From contig JAWNZC010000324.1 in assembly GCA_035771165.1 (NCBI GenBank), positions 906,001-970,000 on the forward strand: a stretch of 64,000 bases of DNA, in the 5' to 3' direction. Positions 1 to 11,600 of the stretch are shown here, in pieces. Under the pieces are notes generated by a model, which saw only the letters and a list, made by a program, of their open reading frames with translations, was not told the origin of the DNA and ran no database searches. The translations under genes were made by a program, and so were the position numbers. Within the stretch, counting starts at the first letter, position 1. Every line of letters begins with the position of its first letter. Origin of the DNA: Paragorgia papillata (lineage: Eukaryota > Cnidaria > Anthozoa > Scleralcyonacea > Coralliidae).

Positions 1-98
1 AATGTTATTGTAGACTAAATAAACTATTTCTGTGCAAAATTCAGTAAGGAAATATGATATTCAATAGTCAAAATGGCCCCTTGTTGTGCGTCTGTTCT

Positions 99-529
99 GT
101 CCACGGTTCTCACAACGGTTCTCACCAGAGAAACATGTATTAGAACGAAGATTGTGGTTTAAAATGACATTTTCTGCACACCCGCCTTGTGATATGTTAG
201 TTTTCAATAAGAAAATAATGCATATTTACAATTCACGCTTTTCAAATGCGTTTTTTATAACGATGCTCGCTATATTTATATAAATAACTTGATGCTATAC
301 TATCTCTTTATACTGCGGAAGTGAGAACCGTTGCCGCTTTACCTCTAAATTATTTTATTTTGTCGATGCAATACCGGTTAAAACTCATTAAATGTAAAGT
401 ATACCATGCAGATGATATTAGAAAACAGCAGCACTGACTCTTTGTAAGGAAACAAGCGTAAATTAGCAAACTAACGTCCACGGTGTTCAGTGAGCACCGT
501 GGTGAGAACCGTTGGTGAGAACCGTGGAC
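99..529. repeat. Foldback/MITE-like element with ~28-bp inverted ends
   Basis: The left end (99-126) and right end (501-529) are reverse complements built on two copies of the motif GGTTCTCAC separated by a few bases. A third copy of the motif sits near 320. The interior is AT-rich with no credible coding frame. This is the layout of a small non-autonomous DNA element; no clear target duplication was found. Confidence 0.55.
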
Positions 530-932
530 GTTGTGACATTTGTCATGACAACCGTACAAGCGTTGTATTACGTTAAATCTCTCTAATAATTTCCCGCAAA
601 TATTTCGCGTTTTACCTTAGTATGTATTAGTAATGTTGTACGTAATATGGTTGCTAATGAAAACCTAGAACAACTTTCAATATGTTTTGTCCCTTTCGTG
701 CCTTTAATAGACGTTGGTAGACGTTGAGAATTTCGGATTTTTAAACCTAGTATCACTTCTCTAATATTTGTTTTTGTGCTGAAATTAAAGTACGCATATG
801 TTCTACAGCAATTGTTAAAATAATAAAAGGTCCCTACCTCAAATAGCATTATTGCTAATACCGGCGCAGAACCCGTTAAACATTGCGCAACTGGCTAAAA
901 TAAACACGTTTTAATTCTCGTTTAACGCGACG

Positions 933-1012
933 CCCGTTAGATGAAGATTGGTATGGTATAAGAACAGGGGATCCCGTTAGATGAAGATTGGTATGGTATA
1001 AGAACAGGGGAC
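933..1012. repeat. Two-copy tandem duplication, 40-bp unit
   Basis: Two adjacent copies of a 40-bp unit starting CCCGTTAGATGAAGATTGG are identical except at the last base. The identity points to a recent duplication or an assembly artefact. Confidence 0.85.
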
Positions 1013-1252
1013 AATAAATATTCGCTTATTTTCCTACGGTTCACTTCCTTGGAGCTCGAGACCGCTCTTTGAATTTCGGGTTAAAGCTTCGTACAGTAGG
1101 TTGTAGGTGGGTATACTTCACAATGATGAAATAAAAATGAGAGGTGAAAATTTCGTCTCAGTTACACTTTAAAATTGGTGCGCTTCGTTTGGACAAATTT
1201 AATCCAAACTCTCTTCGCAATTTGGTCAATTGATAGCCTGCGTGCAGACTTA

Positions 1253-1475
1253 AGGCCTGGGCAAACGCTTTCAACATTTCATGTAACATCGTTCAACATT
1301 GTTGAACGCATGTTGAACGAAAATTTGAACATGTCCAAATTTCGTTCAACATCATTCAACAACGTTCAACATCATTCAACAGGGTGGCCAAGCGTTTTCA
1401 ACATGTTGAATCACGGTTGAATTCAATAATGTTGAACGATGTTGAATGAAAGGTTGAAAGCGTTTGGCCAGGCCT
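1253..1475. mobile_element. MITE with GGCC...CAAACGCTTTCAAC inverted ends
   Basis: The ends are inverted copies (left CAAACGCTTTCAACATTTC, right the reverse complement near 1445-1475) and the interior is made of GTTCAACAT/ATGTTGAAC repeats. TTA-like flanks are visible on both sides (CTTAAGGCC and GGCCTTTAG). A second family member surrounds the tRNA-like repeats at 22340-23040. It is non-coding. Confidence 0.65.
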
Positions 1476-1907
1476 TTAGTCAATTGGACTCTTATGCAAG
1501 GATATTCCTGCTTTAATATCAGATTGATTGCTGCAATCTTGTACAGCACAGCGTGATGATGGCGGAATAATATAATTTTAATGAGCGATTCTTCCAAGCC
1601 ACGCTTGTTTACTATCACACAAGGTGTTTTGTTGGGTTGAGACTCTGACGTCACAGACATCTTAGACCCAGTCTCAAATAAACACGTCCATTTTAATGGC
1701 GGCCGCGAATTTGCGTATTTCTTTCGTCAATATCTGCTTTACTTTTCCGAATATCAGCATGAAACTTCGTTTGGTAAGTCTTCGATACATGCACTTTAGG
1801 CCCATAGAGAAAAAAGTAGGGGTAAAAATTTCGTCTCAGTGACACTTTAACATGTATATAGTTAATGATTTAACAGGGGAAACTATCATGGTGTTGATTT
1901 TAAGAAA

Positions 1908-2060
1908 GGACAAAAAAAGAAAAACCCGGTAAAAAACCTCAAAGCACAGGAGATAACCTCACATAAAGCTAATGTGATCACTCATTAAGTATACTAACCC
2001 CATTCGACTGGACTTAACTTCAGCGTGTTTTTGGGCAACGAGCTAACAGCTTGTGCCACA
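1908..2060 (-). repeat. 5S-rRNA-derived SINE, degenerate copy
   Basis: On the minus strand the sequence contains a diverged 5S rRNA 3' segment (GGGGTTAGTA...) followed by the same body seen at 41695-42010 (CTCCTGTGCTTTGAGG and an ACCGGGTTTTTC stretch). It is an old copy of the family. Confidence 0.5.
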
Positions 2061-2119
2061 AATACCTCCATCTGAAAAGTCAATATGCTTGCAGAAAAAC
2101 ACTTTAAATATCTCTTCTC

Positions 2120-2760
2120 AAATCATTAATAATTCATGAACCGAAAACAAAGGAAATCAGTACCGAGACGGAGGTTTTGATATCGCAGGAAGAAATTACA
2201 TAAATTAAGCCAACTTTCGCCTCGATTTTCTCTTAAAATACTGATTTGTTTGAGAAGCTATATCATACACTCGGAAGAGTGTTTCATCAGGATTCCAAAC
2301 ACTTCAAAATTTGTTCAAAAACCTCGGCTTCGCCTCGGTTTTCAACAAAAGTCTTGGTGGACACGAGGAGGAGTGTTTCATCAGGATTTCCAAACAAAAA
2401 AATCTATTTATAATGCGATATTCTTGCAGTATATATCAGTTGAAACTGGTATAACTTTAATACCGCTTCAAAAATCATTAATAATTCATGAGGAAAATAC
2501 AAAGGAAATCAGTACCATGTCCGTGGTTTTATATCTGATAAAGAAACCTCCTGATTTACATAAACTTTGGCTTTGATTTTCTCGGCTTAGACAACGTTAT
2601 TTTTCCAACTTACTACGCCAATGAACTTACCAAATGGGTAGTTTTTGAAGCTATTTAAAACATTCGCAGTACGTGTTTTATCAGATCTAAGCGGACACTC
2701 GGCTATTGCCTTGTGTTCTAAATCTGATAAAACACTGCTGCTCATGTTTTAAATATTACT
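2120..2760. repeat. Dispersed repeat family B (ATTAATAATTCATGA), two partial copies
   Basis: Two partial copies (about 2120-2250 and 2465-2760) carry the landmarks ATTAATAATTCATGA, a GGAAATCAGTACC motif, and a TTTACATAAACTTTGGCTTT stretch. The same landmarks recur at 21205-21420, 29262-29745, 48375-48620 and near 49890. No reading frame is conserved, so the short ORFs inside are chance. Confidence 0.6.
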
Positions 2761-2859
2761 TTAAAAACCGTAAATACCATAGTGAATGACAAAAAAACAC
2801 AACACAAATATACTTTAAAAAGATTAATATAAAAAGAAAGGTAATATTATCTTTACTAC

Positions 2860-2959
<100 letters not shown>

Positions 2960-3827
2960 TTCAGCAATTAACGAACTGTGGAAATCCACTAATAATCATA
3001 CTAATATTCAATACGACGTCTATAACTCTACTAAAGAAGTTCTGAAAGATTTCCGTTCTGGGCATGAAGATAGACTTCAAAACCACTTGACTTGTCAGGG
3101 ATCCTTTTTCTCTAACGTTACAAAGTTCTCCTTATCAAAGCTTAACAAGATGTGGTCAACTGCTCAATCAAAACTGCCAAAAAACATTTATAACTTTACT
3201 ATACGTTATGTGAACAATTCTACTCCGACACGCAAAAACCTTCACAGATGGGGAATATCTTCAAGTCCAGAATGCTCCTTTTGTCTGAGCCCAGAAACAC
3301 TACTACACGTTGTTGCTGGTTGTCAATCGTATCTTGAACGCTTTACATGGAGGCACAATTCAATTCTTAACTTTCTTGCAAATACCTTACAAACTGTTAA
3401 CGGTTCAAACCTCTTTGTCGATCTGCCTGGATTCAAAAGCCCATCTATCCTAACTGGTGACACGTATCGTCCAGATTTGCTATTGCATTGTTCAAACGGC
3501 CGTCTTTATGTTCTCGAACTTACTGTTGGTTTTGAATCAAACCTCCAAAACAACGTCAAACGGAAAGAAGATAAATATAGTGAACTAGTAAAACAGCAAA
3601 GTGAACATTTTAATGATGTGAAATTTATAAATCTCTCCATGAGCTGCCTAGGTGTTTTTGCGAATGAGTGTTCTACTTTTTTAGATATGCTAGATAAGGT
3701 TGGTTTTGATAACAAGCACCAAATGTACTGCGTAAGGAAAATGATGACTATTGCTATCAGAACTACGTATTACATTTTCTGCTGCCGAAATAAGGAATGG
3801 GGAAATCCCGAATTATTAGCTTTCTGA
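2960..3827 (+). pseudogene. 3' fragment of a non-LTR retrotransposon (R2/R4/Dong-type, restriction-like endonuclease)
   Basis: This is the C-terminal end of a LINE polyprotein. The frame is open from the (TTA)n tract to a stop at 3825-3827, so the TTG at 3087 is only the nominal start of a longer open frame and there is no true start. Visible motifs are a zinc-knuckle-like CSFC...H...C stretch (about 3280-3330), then RPDLLL (about 3469) and LELTVGFE (about 3516), and KRKEDKYSELVK (about 3560). The RPD/ELT/K spacing is the PD-(D/E)XK restriction-like endonuclease used by R2, R4, Dong and NeSL-type LINEs for target nicking. The reverse transcriptase is missing, so this is a 5'-truncated and presumably dead copy. 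I infer an R4/Dong-like clade from the TTA-repeat flanks; placement needs phylogeny. Confidence 0.8.
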
Positions 3828-4000
3828 AATATTTGTATATAAATTTGCATGTTTTATTATATAGTCATTAGTTGTTATTATATATTATTAGTTGTGATTC
3901 AAGTAGCCAATTGTAAATTACCTTAATAAGCGAGATTTATAATTGTATATGTAGAAAAGAAAAAACATTTAATAAAGTTTCCATTATTATTATTATTATT
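3828..4000 (+). other. LINE 3' UTR with polyadenylation signal and ATT tail
   Basis: About 140 bp of AT-rich sequence follows the LINE stop codon. It contains AATAAA at 3971-3976 and ends in (ATT)n at 3983-4000. This is consistent with the native 3' end of the element. Confidence 0.65.
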
Positions 4001-4155
4001 CAATTATTATATATTATCAAATATTTTAAGGATTAAGAGAAATATGAACGAGCTGTAAGTTCCCGTTAGAACTTCATCATTTTTAAAGTTCTCTAAAGAA
4101 AAAGCAAATTTAAGTTTCAGAGCATATGCATTTAGTTGTGATAAAAACGGCTAAC

Positions 4156-5706
4156 TTAAACTTTCAACATTGTCTTTTCGAAATGACGAAAGCATTTGAC
4201 CTGACAAGCCTTCGCACTGGCTTTCGGTATTACAAACAATCCCAAAGATACCGGAGGCAGTAGTACCTTTTGAGGCGGCACGATTAGTTTCGGGTGAATG
4301 TTCGGTAAAAACGTATCATTGACCAGCTTCAGATACTCGCCATTTAACTTGACTGTTTGTGATGTCAAGTTTCCATTGACTCCTGGTGTCAGTAAATACT
4401 GCTCAACAGGCAACCCTTGCAATTCTTCCATAAGTACCAATTGTACTTCATCGAGCTGAGTATTTATTGCTAGCAGAACTATACTTCCTTTGTCATAAGT
4501 AGATCTTTCTGACGCGCAATGCGCGTATACCCTGACTTTTCGATCGAGAGCTATACCGTCACTTACATCAAGAACTTGTGGTCCAACCAATCTCTTATAC
4601 AACAACGATAACCAATAATCTGGAAACGGATCAAAAGACTCTCTGCTTATCAAAGAATAAGATGCCCCATAAAAGGTTTGTCTCACAACGACGTTGTGCC
4701 CAAGTCGCGCAGCTACGCCCAATTTATCGAGCCACATGAAACCAGCGACGTAGCTATCTGAAACTCCCGGAACACCGCCGCCATACGAGCTGGACGTTTC
4801 TCCAAGCCAGGGGCTAATTGACGTTGCTCCAGACCCCTTCATGATGGCCAAAACTTGTTGAATTTCGGTAATAAGAAAGTCTAGGACTTTGGGATTGTAA
4901 AAATCGCTCACAGCTGCCTTGTTGTTAGTGTAATATTGGTGATAGGTCATGGCATCGATACTGCCTTGTATGTTTGAAAGGAATTCTTCGAGGAACGCGG
5001 ACCTTGTCTGGCCTTTCCAAGGTGACGACACGTCTGGGCCGACAATTAGGCGACCATATTTGGGATGTTGATCCAGTAGTTCTCTAAGAATTTTAAAATC
5101 CTTCGCCAACTGTTCTCCAGTTATTGTCCTGTTCACGAGGCCCTTCAAATCTACGGGCTCGTTTCCGAGTTCCCAACCGCAATGATAACCTTTACCCGCC
5201 GTATAAGCCATTAGCTTCTCCGCATTGCTCGTATCCCAGTTCATCTCTGGCGTGCGCAAAAGAACGTTCAAGCCAAATATTACGCTCAGTCCGGCGTCGT
5301 TGGCGAAGTGGAAGATGTTGTCGACGTCTGAAGCGCTCATAGTAAAGTTTGTGTAACCGTTAAAACTTGGCAAGTCGTTCTCATATAATTCCTTCACGTC
5401 ATTCTCGACAAACAGGAGAAAATCTTCATCAGTGCCACCAATCCGCAGAAAAGCTGGGCTCAAACCACGCGCGAGATTGCGTATTTTTTCAGAGCTGAAG
5501 TTGAATTTTTCCCACCGATGCCGGATTAATGCAGAATCGAGAGCGATGGAAAGGAACTCGTCTTGGGTTTCATGAACACATTCGAGTGTATTTACATAAA
5601 CCTCGTAAGATTGTATCATAGTTTCGTGCTCTTTGACGCTAGGAAAAGCATGGCACGTCTTTAAGAATAGAATAAGAGATATAATCTTTACTGCAGGCCA
5701 CTTCAT
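4156..5706 (-). CDS. HPSE: Heparanase (GH79 endo-beta-glucuronidase), single exon
   Basis: The 516-residue protein is predicted to cleave heparan sulfate chains at the cell surface, in the matrix or in lysosomes. Residues 1-20 form a signal peptide (hydrophobic ISLILFL then CHA). The family motif SPAFLRIGG is at 83-91. The acid/base glutamate is E183 in WELGNEP and the nucleophile is E303 in WLGETSSSYGGG, about 120 residues apart as in vertebrate heparanase. The C-terminal beta-sandwich ends near residue 495. Length is close to the vertebrate enzyme (about 540). The start at 5706 is chosen because it gives the signal peptide directly. The whole frame is one uninterrupted exon, unlike vertebrate heparanase genes and unlike its intron-rich neighbours, which suggests intron loss or an old retrocopy. 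Both catalytic residues remain, so it is probably functional. HPSE versus HPSE2 class is inferred from the retained catalytic residues. Confidence 0.93.
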   Translation of the reverse strand: MKWPAVKIISLILFLKTCHAFPSVKEHETMIQSYEVYVNTLECVHETQDEFLSIALDSALIRHRWEKFNFSSEKIRNLARGLSPAFLRIGGTDEDFLLFVENDVKELYENDLPSFNGYTNFTMSASDVDNIFHFANDAGLSVIFGLNVLLRTPEMNWDTSNAEKLMAYTAGKGYHCGWELGNEPVDLKGLVNRTITGEQLAKDFKILRELLDQHPKYGRLIVGPDVSSPWKGQTRSAFLEEFLSNIQGSIDAMTYHQYYTNNKAAVSDFYNPKVLDFLITEIQQVLAIMKGSGATSISPWLGETSSSYGGGVPGVSDSYVAGFMWLDKLGVAARLGHNVVVRQTFYGASYSLISRESFDPFPDYWLSLLYKRLVGPQVLDVSDGIALDRKVRVYAHCASERSTYDKGSIVLLAINTQLDEVQLVLMEELQGLPVEQYLLTPGVNGNLTSQTVKLNGEYLKLVNDTFLPNIHPKLIVPPQKVLLPPVSLGLFVIPKASAKACQVKCFRHFEKTMLKV

Positions 5707-6577
5707 CTCTTCTTGGTAGTAAATATGAAAGCTAAAGTCACGTTATTGGCGCAAGAGAAAATTACCATGAAACGAAAGGTGAAACCACTAAGAATTCCTG
5801 CGGTCCAATTTGTCACGACGTGCCCTTCAGAGTTTAATTATTAACTTATTGGTGTCGTGGTGTTAGTGCTTTGTACTATTAAGTGTCACCCTCTTTAAAT
5901 AAAGTTTCTATCCTATCCTAAATCCTAATAAGGTTATAAATCGTTGTATTATCAAACCTAATTCATTCAAAGGAAGCGTGTGCGTGTGCATTTTTACAAC
6001 ACTAATTAAACATGTATATTTTAAGTACTATGTTTGATAATAGCAAGATAAGTAATTATGCACGTGTTTAATTTGCATATCAAACAAACTGGAATATCTC
6101 AACAACGAAGCTAGCAAGAAAACAAAAAAATGCAAAAGATGTTATTCTGTTATTTTTAGTGTTGTTTCATATAAGTCAGACCTAATTTTTTTCCTTTATT
6201 AATTAAGGGGAGAAGAGACCTTAAAATTTAGAATAGTAAGTTGTGTGATATTAATTTGTTTTGGTGACTTGGAAAGGTTGGCTACATGCAGACCGCGAGG
6301 GCCAGCTATTCATTATTTTTTTTATATTTAATTGAATATAGTTTAGAATTGGTTGAGAAATTTAGAAAAACCGCAAGATTGTTTTCTGTGTGAAAGAAAT
6401 GAATAAACAAATGCTACGTTGCATCTATTAAGGCCTCCGATTTCCCAGTGTACCGAGGAGGCCCTGGGAACGAGGATGTTTCGTTTCTATTCCCCGAGCC
6501 CGGGCGTAGGGCTGCGGAGCCCGGTGAGGGTGCTAATCTAGACTCGCGTAGAGTTCATTTTACACGCGTGTTGAAAT
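5707..6577. other. Upstream region of heparanase with a dispersed repeat
   Basis: No coding sequence is visible. A degenerate member of dispersed family A (landmarks TTTAATTTGCATATCAAAC and ATATCTCAACAACGAAGC) lies at about 6065-6200; better copies are at 37800-38190 and 49970-50328. The heparanase promoter should lie just above 5706, but I see no clear core element. Confidence 0.5.
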
Positions 6578-7257
6578 CAGGCTTTTAGCCAGGATTCCAA
6601 AACTGGCCGTCCAAAAAAAATTTGTAACGATACATCTCTGATGAGGTCCGGGGGTATGCTCCCCCAGAAAAATTTTGAATTTTGGGTCTCTGAAACAGCG
6701 TTTCCCGCGTTTTGAGGGCACTTTTGAGAAAAATAAAAAGGTCTGAAAACACAAACGACCAGTTAAATTAAAACATCTTTATAGTGTATCTCGTGGTCAG
6801 TTGCTGTTTGGACCCACAAGACGAGGAGTCTTCCGAACAAGTGAGCGTGTCAAACTTATTGAAGAACGGTTTTATTAAACAACATGGTTGCTACCTCATG
6901 TTAGAGCCAAATAATGGTTTACATATACATATACGTGGTTAAATCGATCTCGCAAGGCGCAATCAATCGTCATATCTGCGTCACAGAATAAAGTCTTTAT
7001 TCTGTGTCTGCATGGTCTTGGCAAAAATAAGTAACAAAACCTACACAATAGCTGAAGTAAACAGCAGCTAACAACATCTAGAAACAGCATCTAGAAACAT
7101 CAGAAAGGGGGAAACCTGTAGTTGTTGTTTGAGGAGAGTATTATGCTTAGGTCGTCCATGCATGGCCGTCCACACAAAAAGTGGCCGTCCAAAAACCTGA
7201 TTTTTCAAAAGTGGCCGTCCATCAGGACGGCTGGACGGCCGCCCGGCTAAAAGCCTG
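6578..7257. mobile_element. Non-autonomous hAT element with perfect 8-bp TSD
   Basis: The element starts CAGGCTTTTAGCC and ends GGCTAAAAGCCTG, a perfect 13-bp terminal inverted repeat. It is flanked by identical 8-bp copies of GTTGAAAT (6570-6577 and 7258-7265), the hAT signature. Subterminal GGCCGTCC motifs repeat at both ends. The short ORFs inside do not resemble a transposase, so it depended on a relative for movement. It lies between the divergent heparanase and TRMT10A genes. Confidence 0.9.
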
Positions 7258-7265
7258 GTTGAAAT

Positions 7266-8416
7266 GCGAATCAGTTTGAACGATCTGAATATTTATTTGA
7301 TACTATGCATGGTACGTTCACTTTCGCGGTAAAGATTTTGGGGCACTGGGAACTGAATAAAATCTATTTTTGACAAAAATACTTTAACAACATACTTTGT
7401 TCTTGACAAAAATACTTCAGAAAAGGCTTTTTTCAATATGTATACCCCATTCAAAAGGACAGAAACAAATAAACGTTTATGTATAAAGCAGAACAACATC
7501 CTTTATAGTAGGAAAACCCGTCACACCGAAACTCGAAAGGAGGAAAAATCAATAGCGAAAAAACAAACGAAGAAAAAGGCCAAAAAGTTTAATAAGCTTA
7601 CGGTAAAAATTAGAGTTTTAGTAGCAATGTTGTTCGAGTTTCCCTGTTTGTATTAATATATCCTCTCACTGTTTATACAGTAATTTTGTTTTCTATTTTA
7701 ATATCCGTTATGTTTTTGCTTGCCCGACATGTTTTACCTGTGGCTGCCGTCTTATCTCCTTTTAAATATTTTTCTTATGGTAAACCACTTGTAACTTAGC
7801 GTAGCTTGTTTATAATTTGGCATAAAAATTGGGAAAGGAGCAATTTTTTCATGCTCTAGCAATGTTCTTTGTAAACATGGAAAGAAAGAACTGTAAAATA
7901 TTATACTTTAATTAAAAGTTTAAATTGTTGCAACACGAGCGGCTATTTCCAGGCTCCCAATGAAAAATAGCGCGAAGGTTGTTTGCGAATAAACGTTTTT
8001 TTCTAAATCAGAGCATCAGAGGGATATTTACAAAAATTCCTGCAAAAGAGGGCGAGGGTTGTCGTGTTAACATATTTCTAGTATTACAATAAATACATAC
8101 AGATCAGTGACCGTGACTCACACAAGGACTGTCAAGAAAAGCCTTTGTATACCTATATTTAGAGCCAAAATCCATTCAAGCCGCATTCTTCGATTGTGGC
8201 GAGTTTCGTCCATCCAGTAAACTACAAGAAATGTTCTCTCCGGCTAAAATGCCATGCCAATATACCACAGAAGATGGTGAAAGATGTTAATTGTTTTGAA
8301 TTTGGCGGCCCGACTTGCCCCGATTTCATATTTCATGTATCGCAAACTTGCATATGGTGAGTACTTCATATTGTGGTAATATTGTGGACTTTGGTATATT
8401 AATTTTTTATGTTAAC
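7266..8416. promoter_or_regulatory. Interval upstream of TRMT10A, 5' UTR and presumed promoter
   Basis: No coding sequence is seen in this 1.1-kb AT-rich stretch. The TRMT10A promoter and 5' UTR should lie here. An ATGGTGAGT string at about 8354 resembles a splice donor, so a non-coding first exon ending there is possible, but nothing confirms it. Confidence 0.3.
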
Positions 8417-8628
8417 ATGGGTGATTCAAAGGAAGGTGAACTGCAGGACAGTAAAGCTGTTTGTGATAAAAATGATGAAGGGACTAGCTGTAAAGATGAA
8501 TTATCCTTTGGCGAGACGAAGAATCAAAACAGCGAGAATATGAAAGATGGGGAACCAGTGTTGTCAAAAAGAAAGCAAAAACGGTTGGCAAAACATCAGC
8601 AATGGCTGGAGAGGAAAGAACAGAAAAA
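8417..8628 (+). CDS. TRMT10A: TRMT10A exon 1
   Basis: Codes residues 1-70, an acidic then lysine-rich leader ending in [19 protein letters not shown], as in other Trm10 proteins. The donor GTAAGG follows 8628 and the exon ends in phase 2. Confidence 0.85.
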
Positions 8629-11600
8629 GTAAGGAATTAATATCGGAGTTTAATTCACATATAAACGTCCATACATGCACATACATGTATAGGACCAAGT
8701 GTGTGTAATACGTCCTTTAAATAATCCAAAGAAAACTAACTGAATATAAACTTATAACAGACACACCATACAGTACTGTATATACAGGTACTGTAGCTGT
8801 TAATTGTAAACAAGAATCCTCCACCGATCGGCTAAGAGCCCCGACAAAATTTGAACATTGCAATAACCAACATCACTTTAACAACATTATCTCATATGCA
8901 AACTCTACCACTTAGGAGCAGATATTTGAATTTGCAACCTTAGCTCTCCACCCAACCGGTCATTAGAAGGTTGCAGGTTCAAACCCTGTCTGGGGTCTCA
9001 GAAATCTTTTCCACTGAAAGTCTGTTACATAAAGAAAAATCTGCTGAACACCTAGTGTGGTCATTAACCAGTTTGCCATTTTCATTCAATATTGCAGACA
9101 GAAAATGAAATTTTGTGTCTTGACTTGTAATTATTAATACTATTGGCTTCTGCACAATATATACCATATCCTGTGTTTCTAGAGGAGTTTCATTTCACTA
9201 TTAAAGCATTAATTACTGCAGACTTGTCTGGCTTAATCAGTGAAAAGTTCTTCACCAATTGTTAAAACTAGAAGTTAGTATCGCAAGTGAAGTGCTGCCT
9301 CAAATAGGACAAAAACCTTTAGCCTATAGTTACTCCACAGGAAAATCTGTGCAGTCTGTGGCCAATGTGACACCCCACCCGAGTTTGCTCACTCCACCCG
9401 AGTTTGCCCACTGCACCCAAGTTTGCCCACTCCACCTGAGATTACCCACTCCACCCAAGTTTGCCCACTCCACCTGAGATTACCCACTCCACCTGAGTTT
9501 GCCTGCTCCACCCGAGTTTGCCCACTCCACCCAAGATTGCCCACTCCACCCAAGATTGCTCACTCCACCCAAGATTACCAACTCCACCGAAGTTTGTCCA
9601 CTCCACCCAAGGTTGCCCACTCCACCCAAGTTTGCCCACTCCACTCAAGTTTGCCCATTCCACCTAAAAAGAGCCCACAGAGTTGCCTGCGAAGGAGGCT
9701 GGAAAGTCCAATAATTTAATATTAATTTCAATGGACAGAGTATTTACACGTTTCTTCTATATTTTTTAATTATAAAATTGAAAACTATAAGTTACTATTA
9801 CTTATCGCTTGACATTGATATGGCAAGGGTTTTGGCAAGGGTCTTGCTCTAATGCTGTGGCAAAACTGTCAATGCAATTCCAAGTGCTTAATATGTTTTG
9901 ACAAATCTAGAGCTTTAATAAAATTATACAGCAATGTACCATATTGAGCCCATCAGATTATTTTGCAGAATTTGTATAAGTCAAAATACACACACGCTGA
10001 TAGTTTCACATGTAGTTTCACATGGTGCTAGTTCAGTGTTGTCCTGCGTGGTCACCCCCCTTCCCCCATGACCCCCCTGAATGCGAACAGAAAAACTCCA
10101 AAATTGAGATTTCATTGACTATACATAACTCGGCAGAGGTCTGGACACGAGACACAGGCAACCCATGTCAAGATAGATTAGTGAGCTGCCCCGCTATACA
10201 CTCAGCAGCAAATACAATTTTTCTTCAAGATCATTCCCCGACAAATCTATAAATTTCTTCCAATGAGGGGGCTAGGGTTCCCCGACAGGGCGGCTGTAGC
10301 CCCCTCTGCCCCCCTCTGGCACCACCCCTGCCACCAACCCAAAGTTAGAACACATTTATATACAGTATATATAGCCCCATCCAAGTCTGCCTGAACACAT
10401 TACTACCAGATGTCCAGTTTCATAAGGAGTAACATCCAGTCTAATTTTTAATGATTTTACTCGTTAAAAGGAGAAATCTATAGCGGTGAAAGAGTTAATT
10501 GTCGTGTCATACTGTGTGCATTTGTAATGGACACGTAATAATTGAGCAATCTTTCTTAATCCTGAGTATGCCCTCAGAAGTTTTCTATGTGTATGTTTTG
10601 TGTCTTAGGATTGCTAAAAAAGAAAAGAAAAGAAAGGCAAAAGAACAAGGTGTACCCTTCCCTTCAAGGTGTAAGTTATAGGTCAAATGTAAAGTAAAAA
10701 TGCATTTTAAGTGTTCTTTATTTTAAAGTTTCGTTTGTCTTCTCCTCCAGACGAAACTTGATCCCACAACCTTCTGGATACTAGCCGGACTCTCTAACCA
10801 TCGTTAAATGGTTAGACCCGGCAGTTTGTACACCGAAAACAAACGAAATTTAACCAACTTCAAAATGAAAAAAGTATACTATATAACGTAAAAAAAGGCT
10901 TAATAATCTTTATTTTGTTAAACTATATACAATAAGCAAGCTATCTACAGTATTTAAATTATTAAGTTTATGTACTGTGTGAATTATTCAAACCACACTT
11001 ATGTTTTTAATACATGTATGTTTCTATTTGTCTTTAGCTTCAAGAAGGAAAAAGCAAAAAACAATGGATTGCGACGAGGCTCTACCAGTTAAGATAGCTA
11101 TCGATATGGCGTTTGACGAGTTCATGGATGAGAGTGTAAGAACTCACAACTAAATATTAAACTATATCATCACACATTAGATAGCAAGCATAGTATTTCA
11201 TTTTATAGTATTACAAGAAAGGCAGTAATGTAATTGTAATAAATTATATTTCCGATAAACTATATACTGTCAGTGATACTGAGTTTTCGTCACTGAGAAA
11301 ATTCGTTTTTAAACAAACGTAAAAAAATACGATAATTTTACACGTAAAGGTATAGGTTCAAAAATATCTTATTTGAGTGCAGTAAAAATTACCCATAATT
11401 TTAGATTGTTATGTTTATGAAATATTATATAGACTATTACATTACCGCTTGGATATACGGATTTTATCTTTTCGTGTTGGTAATATCTCGCGTGCTCGTT
11501 CGCTTTGTTCACTTGTGAGGGATTATACCAACACTCGAAGATAAAAGTCGTATCTCTGCATGGTCATGTAATATTCTCTAATATTGTTATATACCAAAGA

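Noticed and set aside
9380..9665. CRISPR-like array
   Set aside because: The units are contiguous without unique spacers, and the window is clearly eukaryotic.
9259..9719. Proline/threonine-rich ORFs ([10 protein letters not shown] repeats)
   Set aside because: Products of the 19-bp minisatellite in TRMT10A intron 1.
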